DNA of 7,281 bases from Pseudomonadota bacterium (GTDB taxonomy: Bacteria; Pseudomonadota; Gammaproteobacteria; Xanthomonadales; Xanthomonadaceae). Shown here in pieces: positions 1-6,986 of the stretch. The translations under genes and the position numbers were made by a program. The stretch lies in assembly GCA_023423235.1 (NCBI GenBank), contig JAFAFY010000221.1:1-7281 (forward strand), in the 5' to 3' direction. Within the stretch, counting starts at the first letter, position 1, and the number at the start of each line of letters is the position of its first letter. The notes under the pieces are model-generated. The model was not told the DNA's origin. It saw only the letters and a list, made by a program, of their open reading frames with translations, and ran no database searches.

Positions 1-903
1 GGCAACTTCGCCATCGCCGTCACCAAACTGGTTGCTGCCGGCATCACCGGCAGCTCGTCGATGCTCAGCGAAGGCGTGCATTCGCTGGTCGATTCGGCCA
101 ACGAACTGCTCCTGCTCTACGGCCTGCGCCGCGCCGCACTGCCGCCATCGCCTGCGTTTCCGTTCGGTCACGGGCGCGAGCTGTATTTCTGGGCGTTCAT
201 CGTCGCACTGCTGGTGTTCGCGCTGGGCGCGGTGGTCTCGATCTACGAGGGCATCTCGCACATCCTCGATCCCGAACCCGTGGCCCGGCCACTGGTCGCG
301 TATGCCGTGCTGGGCCTGGCACTGCTGTTCGAGGGCATGTCGTGGACGGTGGCCTTCCGCGCATTCCGGCGCAGCAAGGGCCGTTTCGGCTATGTGCAGG
401 CCTTCCGCCGCAGCAAGGACCCGACGACCTTCAGCGTGCTGTTCGAGGACACCGCCGCGCTGATCGGGCTTGTGATCGCGCTGGCCGGCGTCTCGGCCAG
501 CCACCTGCTGGGGATGCCGGTGCTCGATGGCGTGGCCTCGTTGTGCATCGGCGGCGTGCTGGCGGTAGCCGCGCTGCTGCTGGCGCGCGAGACCAAGGCG
601 CTGCTGCTGGGCGAATCGGCCAATCCGGAAGTGCGCGACGCGATCCTGCAACTGGCCGCCCGCGACCCGGACGTGCGCACGGCCAACGGGGTGTTCACCA
701 CCCAGTTGGGGCCGCATCAGATCGTCGCCGCGCTCAGTCTGGAATTCGAGGATGCGCTGGATACCGGACGGATCGAAGCCTGCGTGCAGCGGGTCGAGGC
801 CGCGGTCAAGGCCGCGCATCCCGAAGTGCTGGCGCTGTTCGTCAAGCCGCAGACGCCGGAAACCTGGCGGCAGCGGATGCTGGCGCTGCAGCGCGGGCGC
901 TGA
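1..903 (+). CDS. Cation diffusion facilitator (CDF) family efflux transporter, ZnT9-like, 5'-truncated
   Basis: Inner-membrane protein expected to export divalent metal (Zn, Fe, Mn or Co) in exchange for protons. The frame is open from base 1, so the true start lies left of the window; 300 residues are visible, and probably only a short N-terminal piece is missing. Visible residues begin with a GN..IAV.K segment and TGSSSMLSEG, followed by the first metal-site motif H27-SLV-D31. Hydrophobic helices follow at about 62-85, 98-118, 145-165 and 174-195. Where classical CDF proteins have HxxxD in TM5, this one reads VLFED (146-150), so the aspartate is kept but the histidine is replaced. That is the pattern of the ZnT9/SLC30A9-like subgroup. 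The C-terminal part (about 205-290) matches the cytoplasmic ferredoxin-like CDF domain. It ends in TGA 12 nt from the stop of the convergent DUF763 gene. The family is secure; the metal cannot be read from the sequence. Confidence 0.9.
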   Translation, partial: GNFAIAVTKLVAAGITGSSSMLSEGVHSLVDSANELLLLYGLRRAALPPSPAFPFGHGRELYFWAFIVALLVFALGAVVSIYEGISHILDPEPVARPLVAYAVLGLALLFEGMSWTVAFRAFRRSKGRFGYVQAFRRSKDPTTFSVLFEDTAALIGLVIALAGVSASHLLGMPVLDGVASLCIGGVLAVAALLLARETKALLLGESANPEVRDAILQLAARDPDVRTANGVFTTQLGPHQIVAALSLEFEDALDTGRIEACVQRVEAAVKAAHPEVLALFVKPQTPETWRQRMLALQRGR

Positions 904-915
904 CGCGCAGGCGGA

Positions 916-2382
916 CTACGCGGCGTCCGGCGGCGCGGGTGACGCGCTGCCGAGGCGACTCGCGGGTGCCGAATCCGCGGCGCTTGCGGCCGGGTCTGAT
1001 GCCGTCATGCCGGTTGCTTCGGGTGCAGGCTCCGGTCCGAACACGCTGCGTCCGCCATAACGATGCGAGTCGCGACGCTCCTGGGCGATGAAGGCCTGCA
1101 GCGACGGCCCGCGCGCGGACGCCTCGAGCGCGCGCGACTGCGCGTCCAGCCGGCGCATCGCCGCCAGCTTGTCGTCGTTGCCCAGCTTCGCCTGCGCCAC
1201 CGCGCTGCGCAGCACGTCGATGGTGCGGTCCAGCGCCCGGGTCGGCACCGGGAACGGGTGCCGATCCTTGCCGCCGTGCGCCAGCGAGAAACGCGCCGGA
1301 TCGCTGAACCGGCACGGCGCGCCATGCATCACCTCGGCCACCAGCGCCAGCGCGCGCACGGTGCGCGCGCCGATGCCCGGCACCTGCAACAGCTCGGTGA
1401 AATCACGCGGCCCGCAATCGGCGGCCGCGGCCAGCGCACCATGCAGTCGCCGCAGCACCACATCGCCGCTGCGCACGTCGTGATGGTCCGGCAGCGACAG
1501 GTGCGGCTGCAGCGCCACGTTGCTTTCTGCCGCTGCGGCGAACAGGTCGGCGACGAACTCGCCGGGCGCGGGTTCGGGCTTGTGCGCGGCGCACGTGGCA
1601 TCGGCACGCGGGCGGCCGCCGGTGTCACGCCGCTCGACGTCACGCTCCCCGACATCACGCTGCCCGACGTCACGCTGCTCAACATCTGCGAACGCATCCA
1701 CCAGCCGCGACGGGCCGAGGTCGCGCAACAACGCGACTTGCGACTCGCGCGATGCCGCGGCGCGGCGGTCGGCCAGATTGACGATGGTGCCCTGCCCGGG
1801 CCCGTCGATCGCGGCATGCGGCGCATCGACGAAACTCGCCAGCCCGTCCGACAGCCAGTGATAGCGGCGCGCCTGCCTGCGCGCACCGTGCATGCCCTGC
1901 TGGATCACCACCCACTGGCCGTCGTCGGCCACGATGAAGCCGTGCAGGTACAGGTCGAAACCATCCTGCACCGCCGCGCTGTCGACCTTGGCCACCAGCC
2001 GGCTGGTCTGTGCCAGCGCCGCGCCGTCGATGCCGGTGCGCGCGCCGACGGCCAGCAGTTCGTCCGGCGTCGCCCGCGAATGCCGGCCGCGTCCGCCGCA
2101 GACATGGATGCCAAGTTCGCCCGACAGCGGCGCCAGCCCGCGCTTGAGCGCGCCGATCACGCTGGTGGTGATGCCGGAGGAATGCCAGTCCATGCCCATC
2201 ACCGCGCCGAAGGACTGGAACCAGAACGGATGCGCCAGCCGCCGCAGCAGCTCGGCGCGGCCGTATTCCAGCACGATCGCCTGGCACAGCACCGCGCCCA
2301 GCCGGGTCATGCGCTGGCCCAGCCAGGCCGGCACGCGGCCGCCATGCAGGGGAAGATCGGCGCTGCCGGTGCGACGGGACAT
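916..2382 (-). CDS. DUF763 domain-containing protein with helix-hairpin-helix segment
   Basis: A 488-residue soluble protein of the DUF763 family (bacteria and archaea), whose biochemical function is unknown. Family hallmarks are the N-terminal TGSADLPLHGGRVPAWL (6-22), GMDWHSSGITTSV (63-75) and the GGRGRHSRATPDEL block (96-109). A helix-hairpin-helix-like segment, LLQVPGIGARTVRALALV (331-348), usually means non-specific DNA contact. It is followed by a conserved FSLAHGGKDRHPFPV stretch (365-379). Residues 234-253 are four tandem VxxRD units from a 15-nt repeat, inside a charged linker (about 230-272) that splits the domain. The tail after about residue 449 is Ala/Pro/Ser-rich and probably disordered. 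The ATG at 2382 has AGGAT six bases upstream and begins exactly at the family's N-terminus, so the start looks right. The gene follows the uvrA2-like gene by 72 nt on the same strand, so an operon is plausible. A DNA-repair role is inference from the HhH and the neighbour. Confidence 0.88.
   Translation of the reverse strand: MSRRTGSADLPLHGGRVPAWLGQRMTRLGAVLCQAIVLEYGRAELLRRLAHPFWFQSFGAVMGMDWHSSGITTSVIGALKRGLAPLSGELGIHVCGGRGRHSRATPDELLAVGARTGIDGAALAQTSRLVAKVDSAAVQDGFDLYLHGFIVADDGQWVVIQQGMHGARRQARRYHWLSDGLASFVDAPHAAIDGPGQGTIVNLADRRAAASRESQVALLRDLGPSRLVDAFADVEQRDVGQRDVGERDVERRDTGGRPRADATCAAHKPEPAPGEFVADLFAAAAESNVALQPHLSLPDHHDVRSGDVVLRRLHGALAAAADCGPRDFTELLQVPGIGARTVRALALVAEVMHGAPCRFSDPARFSLAHGGKDRHPFPVPTRALDRTIDVLRSAVAQAKLGNDDKLAAMRRLDAQSRALEASARGPSLQAFIAQERRDSHRYGGRSVFGPEPAPEATGMTASDPAASAADSAPASRLGSASPAPPDAA
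1624..1683 (-). repeat. Four tandem 15-nt units inside the DUF763 gene
   Basis: Four consecutive 15-base units on the plus strand: GTCACGCCGCTCGAC, GTCACGCTCCCCGAC, ATCACGCTGCCCGAC and GTCACGCTGCTCAAC. Read on the minus strand in the gene's frame they encode VEQRD, VGQRD, VGERD and VERRD. The unit length is a multiple of three, so copy-number change would keep the frame. The units differ from one another at a few positions each, so the array is degenerate rather than freshly expanded. Confidence 0.9.
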
Positions 2383-2454
2383 CAGCCGATCCTGCGCGCG
2401 GCGCGTCTCAATCCGTGAGACCGCGACCAGCGGCAGACGCGGACCCTGCCACGG

Positions 2455-4995
2455 TCACTCGGAGACCACACGGCCGGCGCCATCGAGTGCCTCGCGCAGG
2501 AACGGCGCGGTCCGGCTGGCGCGGGATTTCGCCACCTGCACCGGCGTGCCCTGGGCCACGATGCGGCCACCGCCGGCGCCGGCCGCCGGTCCCATGTCGA
2601 TGATCCAGTCGCTGGCCGCAGCCACCTGCATGTCGTGCTCGACCACGACCACCGTGTTGCCGGCATCGACCAGCCCCTGCAACTGCGTCATCAACGTGTC
2701 GACATCGCTCGGATGCAGGCCGGTGGTCGGTTCGTCCAGCACGTAGAGGGTGCCGCGGCGCTGGGCGCGCTGCAGTTCGCTGGCCAGCTTGATCCGCTGC
2801 GCCTCGCCGCCCGACAGCTCGGTCGCCGGCTGGCCCAGGCGCAGGTAGCCCAGGCCGACCTCCTGCAGTACCTGCAGCGGCCGCGCGACGGCCGCGTCGC
2901 CCGCGAAGAATGCCGCAGCCTCGGCCACGGTCATGCCCAGCACCTGGGCGATGTTGCGGCCGCGCAGCTCCACTTCCAGCGTCTTGGCGTTGTAGCGGCT
3001 GCCGTGGCAGTCCGGGCACGGCGCATAGACGCTGGGCATGAACAGCAGTTCCACGCTGACCGCGCCCTCGCCCGCGCAGGTCGCGCAGCGGCCCTTGGCG
3101 ACGTTGAACGAGAAGCGCCCGGCGTCGTAGCGGCGGCGCCGGGCCATCGGCGTGGCCGCGAACAGCCTGCGCACGTGGTCGAACAGGCCGGTATAGGTCG
3201 CCAGGTTGGAACGCGGCGTACGCCCGATGGGCCTCTGGTCCACCCGCACCAGCCGCCGCACCGCATCCAGCCCACCGGCGATCCGGCCCTCGAGCGGCGC
3301 CTCCGCCCCGCGCTGCAATGGGTCCAGCGGCGTCTCCTCGGCATCCGCTGCGGCCTGCCCCAGCTGCGCCCCCAGCAGCTCCACCAGCGCCTGGCTGACC
3401 AGCGACGACTTGCCCGACCCGCTGACGCCGGTGACCGTGGTGAACACGCCCAGCGGCAGGTCCACATCCAGCCCGCGCACGTTGTGGCGGACGATGCCGC
3501 GCAGTTGCAGCCAGCCTTCCGGCGTGCGTGGATCACGCTGCGGCGGCGCGTGTCCGGCAAACAGGTGGCGCCGTGTCGCCGAGGCCCGCACCTTGGCCAG
3601 TCCCGCGGGCGGTCCGCTGTAGAGCACCCGGCCGCCCTGCTCGCCCGCGGCCGGGCCGACATCGACGATCCAGTCCGCGTGGCGGATCACGTCGATCTCG
3701 TGCTCGACCACGAACAGCGAATTGCCCGCGGCCTTGAGCTGGTCGAGCGCGCGCAGCAGCGCCTGGGTGTCGGCCGGATGCAGGCCCGCGGACGGCTCGT
3801 CCATCACGTACACCACGCCGAACAGCTGCGAGCGGATCTGCGTGCCCAGGCGCAACCGCTGCAGTTCACCGGGCGAGAGCGTCGGCGTGCTGCGCGCCAG
3901 CGTCAGATATCCCAGGCCCAGGTCCTGCAGCACCGCGATGCGCGCCAGCAGGTCGCTGGCGATGCGCTGCGCGGCGATCGCCTGTTCGGGATGCGCCCTG
4001 GCGTGCGTCTTGCCTGCCGCCGCCGGCTGCAGCAGTGCGACCAGATCGCCAAGCGGGCGCTGCGAGAACGCGGCGATGTCGAGCCCGGCGAAGGTCACCG
4101 ACAGCGCTTCGCGACGCAGGCGCTTGCCGTGGCACGCCGGACACTCGGTGCTGACCAGGTACTGCGCGGCGCGCTTCTTCTGCTGCGGGCTCTGGGTATT
4201 GGCGAAGGTGTGCAGCACGTGGCGGCGGGCGCTGGTGAAGGTGCCCATGTAGCTGGGCTCCAGTTTTCGCTTCAGCGCCTGGCGCACCTCGGCAGGATCG
4301 AAACCGGCGTACACCGGCACCACCGGCTGTTCGTCGGTGAACAGGATCCAGTCGCGGGTCTTCTTCGGCAGTGTCGACCAGGGCACGTCCACGTCGATGC
4401 CCAGCGTGGTGAGGATGTCGCGCTGGTTCTGCCCATGCCACGCCCCCGGCCACGCCGCGACCGCGCGCTCGCGGATGCTCAGGCCGCGGTCGGGCACCAT
4501 CGAGGCCTCGGTCGCGTCGTAGATCCGGCCCAGGCCGTGGCAGGTCGGGCAGGCGCCGGCCGGCGTGTTCGGCGAGAAGCCGTCGGCGTAGATGATCGTC
4601 TGCCCCGGCGGGTAGTCGCCGGCGCGCGAGTAGAGCATGCGCAGGGAGTTGGAGATCGTCGTCAGGCTGCCGACCGAGGAGCGCGCCGTCGGCGTGCCGC
4701 GTGCCTGCTGCAGCGCCACCGCCGGCGGCAGGCCCTCGATCGCGTCGACCTGCGGTACCCCGGCCTGGTCGATCAGGCGACGCGCATAGGGCGAGATCGA
4801 ATCCAGATAGCGCCGCTGCGCCTCCGCGAACAGGGTCCCGAACGCCAGCGACGACTTGCCCGAGCCCGAGACCCCGGTGAACACCACCAACGCATCGCGC
4901 GGGATGTCGACATCGACGTCCTTGAGGTTGTGCTCGCGCGCACCGCGCACGCGGACGCAGTCTGCGGGGCCGGCGGGGAGTTCCGGATGCGGCAT
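2455..4995 (-). CDS. uvrA2: Class II UvrA-like ABC ATPase (UvrA2/DrrC type) lacking the UvrB-binding domain
   Basis: An 846-residue cytoplasmic DNA-binding ATPase related to the damage sensor of nucleotide excision repair. Walker A GVSGSGKSS occurs at about 41-49 and 523-531. ABC signatures are LSPGELQ (373-379) and LSGGEAQ (727-733), each followed by a Walker B MDEPS or LDEPT. The second half has the essential zinc module CxxC-x19-CxxC (Cys 637, 640, 660, 663) and the IGRTPRSNLATYTG block. In canonical UvrA, about 130 residues of UvrB-binding domain lie between the N-terminal ATPase segment and PAGACPTC. Here the chain passes from LYSRAGDYPP almost directly to NTPAGACPTC, so that domain and the cysteine pairs flanking it are absent. 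This defines class II UvrA proteins, some of which protect against DNA-intercalating drugs (DrrC). I chose the ATG at 4995 because AAGGT lies seven bases upstream; an in-frame ATG at 5028 overlaps a likely -10 box. It lies upstream of the DUF763 gene (72-nt gap) and diverges from the dehydrogenase. The symbol denotes the class, not proven function. Confidence 0.93.
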   Translation of the reverse strand: MPHPELPAGPADCVRVRGAREHNLKDVDVDIPRDALVVFTGVSGSGKSSLAFGTLFAEAQRRYLDSISPYARRLIDQAGVPQVDAIEGLPPAVALQQARGTPTARSSVGSLTTISNSLRMLYSRAGDYPPGQTIIYADGFSPNTPAGACPTCHGLGRIYDATEASMVPDRGLSIRERAVAAWPGAWHGQNQRDILTTLGIDVDVPWSTLPKKTRDWILFTDEQPVVPVYAGFDPAEVRQALKRKLEPSYMGTFTSARRHVLHTFANTQSPQQKKRAAQYLVSTECPACHGKRLRREALSVTFAGLDIAAFSQRPLGDLVALLQPAAAGKTHARAHPEQAIAAQRIASDLLARIAVLQDLGLGYLTLARSTPTLSPGELQRLRLGTQIRSQLFGVVYVMDEPSAGLHPADTQALLRALDQLKAAGNSLFVVEHEIDVIRHADWIVDVGPAAGEQGGRVLYSGPPAGLAKVRASATRRHLFAGHAPPQRDPRTPEGWLQLRGIVRHNVRGLDVDLPLGVFTTVTGVSGSGKSSLVSQALVELLGAQLGQAAADAEETPLDPLQRGAEAPLEGRIAGGLDAVRRLVRVDQRPIGRTPRSNLATYTGLFDHVRRLFAATPMARRRRYDAGRFSFNVAKGRCATCAGEGAVSVELLFMPSVYAPCPDCHGSRYNAKTLEVELRGRNIAQVLGMTVAEAAAFFAGDAAVARPLQVLQEVGLGYLRLGQPATELSGGEAQRIKLASELQRAQRRGTLYVLDEPTTGLHPSDVDTLMTQLQGLVDAGNTVVVVEHDMQVAAASDWIIDMGPAAGAGGGRIVAQGTPVQVAKSRASRTAPFLREALDGAGRVVSE

Positions 4996-5026
4996 GGGGA
5001 CGACCTTGCGGGGAAACCTGCCGCGC

Positions 5027-5055
5027 ATTATCCGCGCCGCGGTGTGGTCGCTTCA
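5027..5055 (-). promoter_or_regulatory. Candidate promoter of the uvrA2-like gene
   Basis: On the minus strand GATAAT (5032 to 5027) matches the sigma-70 -10 consensus at five of six bases, in an otherwise very GC-rich stretch. The -35 position 17 nt further upstream (5055-5050) reads TGAAGC, which is poor. Transcription from it would begin near 5020 and give a leader of about 25 nt that carries the AAGGT ribosome-binding site for the ATG at 4995. It would also exclude the in-frame ATG at 5028, which overlaps the box. Confidence 0.4.
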
Positions 5056-5084
5056 TCGACGCGCGGCGGCGTTGCCCGCGTCGA
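5056..5084. promoter_or_regulatory. Perfect 8-bp inverted repeat upstream of uvrA2, possible operator
   Basis: TCGACGCG (5056-5063) and CGCGTCGA (5077-5084) are exact reverse complements separated by 13 nt. The repeat abuts the -35 position of the candidate uvrA2 promoter, where a dimeric regulator could bind, and its centre-to-centre spacing of 21 bp is two helical turns. It does not resemble a LexA box. GC-rich DNA yields such repeats by chance, so this is only a candidate. Confidence 0.3.
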
Positions 5085-5328
5085 CGCCATTACCGCCCGC
5101 GAAATGCCGGAGAGCACGCTGGAAACGCCCAGGACCTCCCGCATGGCGCCGCCGGCACGCAGCGTTCCGTACCCGCAACCGCCCGTTCGCATTGCCCGCA
5201 CGCCCGGTTGCCCCAAAGTATCGACCATGCCTTGGTGTTGCTGCCCTGCGCTGCACAGGTCAGGCAACCCCGGCAATGCATGCGGGCCTGTATTCCAGGC
5301 AAGCGCCCTCCACGACAAGGAATCCCCC

Positions 5329-6720
5329 ATGGCATTCGCAACCATCAACCCCTACACCGGCGAGACCGTCAAGACCTTCCCGGCCGCCACGCCCGACGAG
5401 ATCGACGCCGCCATCGGCCGCGCCCACGCCGCATTCCTGGGCTGGCGTGACACCTCGCTGGAAGAGCGCGCCAAAGTACTCAAGCGGGCGGCGGAGTTGC
5501 TGCGCGCCGAGCCGCGCAAGTTCGCGCAGGTGCTCACCCTGGAGATGGGCAAGCTGATCGGCGAGGCCGAGGCCGAAGTCGAGCTGTGCGCGCAGATCCT
5601 CGACTACTACGTCGAGCACGGCGCCGAGGGCCTGGCCCCGCGCTACCTGCCGGCCAAGGGCTTCGGCGACACCGACGTGCAACTGGTCAAGCAGCCGCTG
5701 GGCGTGCTGTTCGCGGTGGAGCCCTGGAACTTCCCCTACTACCAGGTGATCCGCATCACCGCCCCGCAGGTCACCGCCGGCAACGCCATCGTGCTCAAGC
5801 ATGCAGCCAACGTGCCGCAATCGGCGCTGGCAATGGAACAGCTGTTCCGCGATGCCGGCGCGCCCGAGGGCCTGCTGACCAACGTGTTCCTCTCGCACGA
5901 CGATGCCGAGCGCGTGATCGCCGATCCGCGCGTGCGCGGCGTGGCCCTGACCGGCAGCGAGCGTGCCGGTTCGGCCGTGGCCGCGCTGGCCGGCAAGTAC
6001 ATGAAGAAGAGCACGCTGGAACTCGGCGGCGCGGACGCCTTCATCGTGCTCTCGGACGCCGATGTTGCGCAGGCGGCCAAGTGGGCGGTGTTCGGGCGCC
6101 ACTGGAACGCCGGCCAGGTCTGCGTGTCGTCGAAGCGGATCATCGTCGAGGCGCCGGTCTACGACGAATTCCTCGAACACTACCGGGCCGGCGTCGCCGC
6201 GCTGCAGGCCGGCGACCCGCTGGACCCCGCCACCACCCTGGCGCCGCTGTCGTCGGCCGGTGCCCGCGACGGCCTGGCGAAACAGGTCGAGGATGCCATC
6301 GCCCACGGCGCCAAGGCCGAGACGCTCGGCAAGCCGGTGCCCACGCAGGGCGCGTTCTACCAGCCGACGCTGCTGACCGGCATCACCGCGGAGAACCCCG
6401 CCTATCGCACCGAATTCTTCGGCCCGGTGAGCCAGGTCTACCGCGTTGCCGACGAGAACGAAGCGATCAAGCTGGCCAACGACTCGCCGTACGGCCTTGG
6501 CGGATCGGTGTTCAGCCAGGACACCGCGCGCGCCCGGCGTGTCGCCGCACAGCTGGAAACCGGCATGGTCTACATCAACCAGCCGACCGGCGTGAAGGCC
6601 GACATCCCCTTCGGCGGCGTCAAGAACTCCGGTTACGGCCACGAGCTGATCGACCTCGGCCTCAACGAGTTCGTCAACGAAAAGGTCGTGGTGGTGACGG
6701 ATATCAACGGCTCGTTCTGA
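5329..6720 (+). CDS. NAD(P)-dependent succinate-semialdehyde dehydrogenase-type aldehyde dehydrogenase
   Basis: A 463-residue cytosolic enzyme of the aldehyde dehydrogenase superfamily, expected to oxidise succinate semialdehyde to succinate (the last step of the GABA shunt) with NAD(P)+. The length matches the short Sad/YneI-type subfamily (about 460 residues) and not the longer GabD type. Visible active-site elements are PWNF (132-135) with Asn134 for the oxyanion hole, Lys157 in IVLKHA for the cofactor, TGS (208-210), the general base Glu231 in LELGG, and the nucleophile Cys265 in GQVCVSSKR. EFFGP (362-366) and PFGGVKNSGYG (427-437) complete the set. All key residues are present. The ATG at 5329 has AAGG eight bases upstream and starts with the usual INPYTGE motif, so the start is secure. 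An upstream in-frame extension is open but only because it is antisense to uvrA2. No other GABA or succinate genes are adjacent. A related medium-chain aldehyde substrate is possible. Confidence 0.92.
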   Translation: MAFATINPYTGETVKTFPAATPDEIDAAIGRAHAAFLGWRDTSLEERAKVLKRAAELLRAEPRKFAQVLTLEMGKLIGEAEAEVELCAQILDYYVEHGAEGLAPRYLPAKGFGDTDVQLVKQPLGVLFAVEPWNFPYYQVIRITAPQVTAGNAIVLKHAANVPQSALAMEQLFRDAGAPEGLLTNVFLSHDDAERVIADPRVRGVALTGSERAGSAVAALAGKYMKKSTLELGGADAFIVLSDADVAQAAKWAVFGRHWNAGQVCVSSKRIIVEAPVYDEFLEHYRAGVAALQAGDPLDPATTLAPLSSAGARDGLAKQVEDAIAHGAKAETLGKPVPTQGAFYQPTLLTGITAENPAYRTEFFGPVSQVYRVADENEAIKLANDSPYGLGGSVFSQDTARARRVAAQLETGMVYINQPTGVKADIPFGGVKNSGYGHELIDLGLNEFVNEKVVVVTDINGSF

Positions 6721-6783
6721 GTCCGCTGGCCGCTTGCGAGCGGGCACCTGATTGGCACGAACCTTCAGCAACACGGGTTTACC

Positions 6784-6805
6784 CCCTCCCCGCATGCGGG
6801 GAGGG
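6784..6805. repeat. 22-bp perfect palindrome, intergenic REP-like element
   Basis: A palindrome with half-site CCCTCCCCGCA and no loop, nested in a further ACCCC (6781-6785) and GGGGT (6808-6812) outer pair. It lies 63 nt after the dehydrogenase stop. Sequences of this CCCTCCCC/GGGGAGGG style recur between genes in Xanthomonadaceae genomes, so it is probably a dispersed element. It could slow 3' exonucleases on the dehydrogenase mRNA, but it has no T-tract to act as a classical terminator. Confidence 0.75.
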
Positions 6806-6846
6806 TTGGGGTGCGGACAAAGCGGCCCGCATCCGCCCTCCAGGCA

Positions 6847-6870
6847 CCTTCTCCCGCACGCGGGAGAAGG
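6847..6870. repeat. Perfect 11-bp stem hairpin, second intergenic REP-like element
   Basis: CCTTCTCCCGC (6847-6857) pairs exactly with GCGGGAGAAGG (6860-6870) around a two-base gap. It lies 42 nt after the 22-bp palindrome and is of the same compositional type (C/T-rich left arm, G/A-rich right arm), so the two may form one composite element. No T-run follows. Confidence 0.75.
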
Positions 6871-6896
6871 GAGACTGAAAGATCGTGCTAATCAGG

Positions 6897-6912
6897 AGCG
6901 GGCATACCCGCT
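6897..6912. repeat. Short 6-bp hairpin
   Basis: AGCGGG (6897-6902) and CCCGCT (6907-6912) form a perfect stem with a four-base CATA loop. It is small and could be chance, but it sits in line between two stronger hairpins. Confidence 0.4.
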
Positions 6913-6961
6913 TCGTTGGGTCGCCGGGAAACTCCAAGCCGCGACGATCCCGCCATCACGC

Positions 6962-6983
6962 AAAGGCGCCGCAAGGCGCCTTT
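6962..6983 (+). terminator. Rho-independent terminator-like hairpin, probably bidirectional
   Basis: AAAGGCGCC (6962-6970) and GGCGCCTTT (6975-6983) form a perfect 9-bp stem closed by a GCAA tetraloop (GNRA class), with TTTT at 6981-6984 on the plus strand. On the minus strand the A-run of the left arm becomes a T-run, so it can work both ways. It lies between two converging genes, 241 nt after the dehydrogenase stop and about 150 nt after the stop of the gene entering from the right, and could serve both. The T-tract is short. Confidence 0.75.
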
Positions 6984-6986
6984 TCC

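Larger units (their letters stand above)
4996..5328. other. Divergent intergenic region between uvrA2-like and dehydrogenase genes
   Basis: These 333 nt separate two divergently transcribed genes and must hold both promoters. I see a -10 candidate and an inverted repeat on the uvrA2 side (listed separately). On the dehydrogenase side there is a small perfect inverted repeat, GCCTG-TATTC-CAGGC, at 5286-5300, 28 nt before the ATG, and the Shine-Dalgarno AAGG at 5317-5320. A 7-bp GGTTGCC/GGCAACC pair (5206-5212, 5263-5269) is too widely spaced to be compelling. I found no convincing -35/-10 pair for the dehydrogenase. Open frames crossing this region on either strand have no family resemblance that I can see. 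Confidence 0.6.

Noticed and set aside
1063..2418. A 451-codon plus-strand frame opposite DUF763
   Set aside because: The composition is that of an antisense shadow (Arg, Gln, Ala, His), with no family resemblance, and it lies fully opposite a well-supported gene.
5192..5221. TTGCCC-N18-AAGTAT as a dehydrogenase promoter
   Set aside because: The -10 matches consensus at only three of six positions and the spacing is long, so this is no better than chance.
5028..5348. A 106-codon minus-strand frame in the divergent intergenic region
   Set aside because: It overlaps the dehydrogenase start, has no recognisable family, and would cover both predicted promoters.
2635..6720. A 1361-codon plus-strand open frame running antisense through uvrA2 into the dehydrogenase
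   Set aside because: The part before 5329 is an Arg/Ala/Gln-rich antisense shadow, with no stops because of high GC. The dehydrogenase begins at its own ATG with a good ribosome-binding site and the usual family N-terminus.
6730..6743. A 5-bp hairpin CCGCT/AGCGG just after the dehydrogenase stop
   Set aside because: It is short and has no T-tract, so it is weak compared with the hairpin at 6962-6983.
6753..6768. A TGGCACG-N4-TT sequence resembling a sigma-54 promoter
   Set aside because: The -12 element reads TTCAG rather than TTGCA, and no plus-strand gene follows.
5260..6795. A 511-codon minus-strand frame opposite the dehydrogenase
   Set aside because: It is the antisense of a clear ALDH gene, with no recognisable domain and low-complexity composition.
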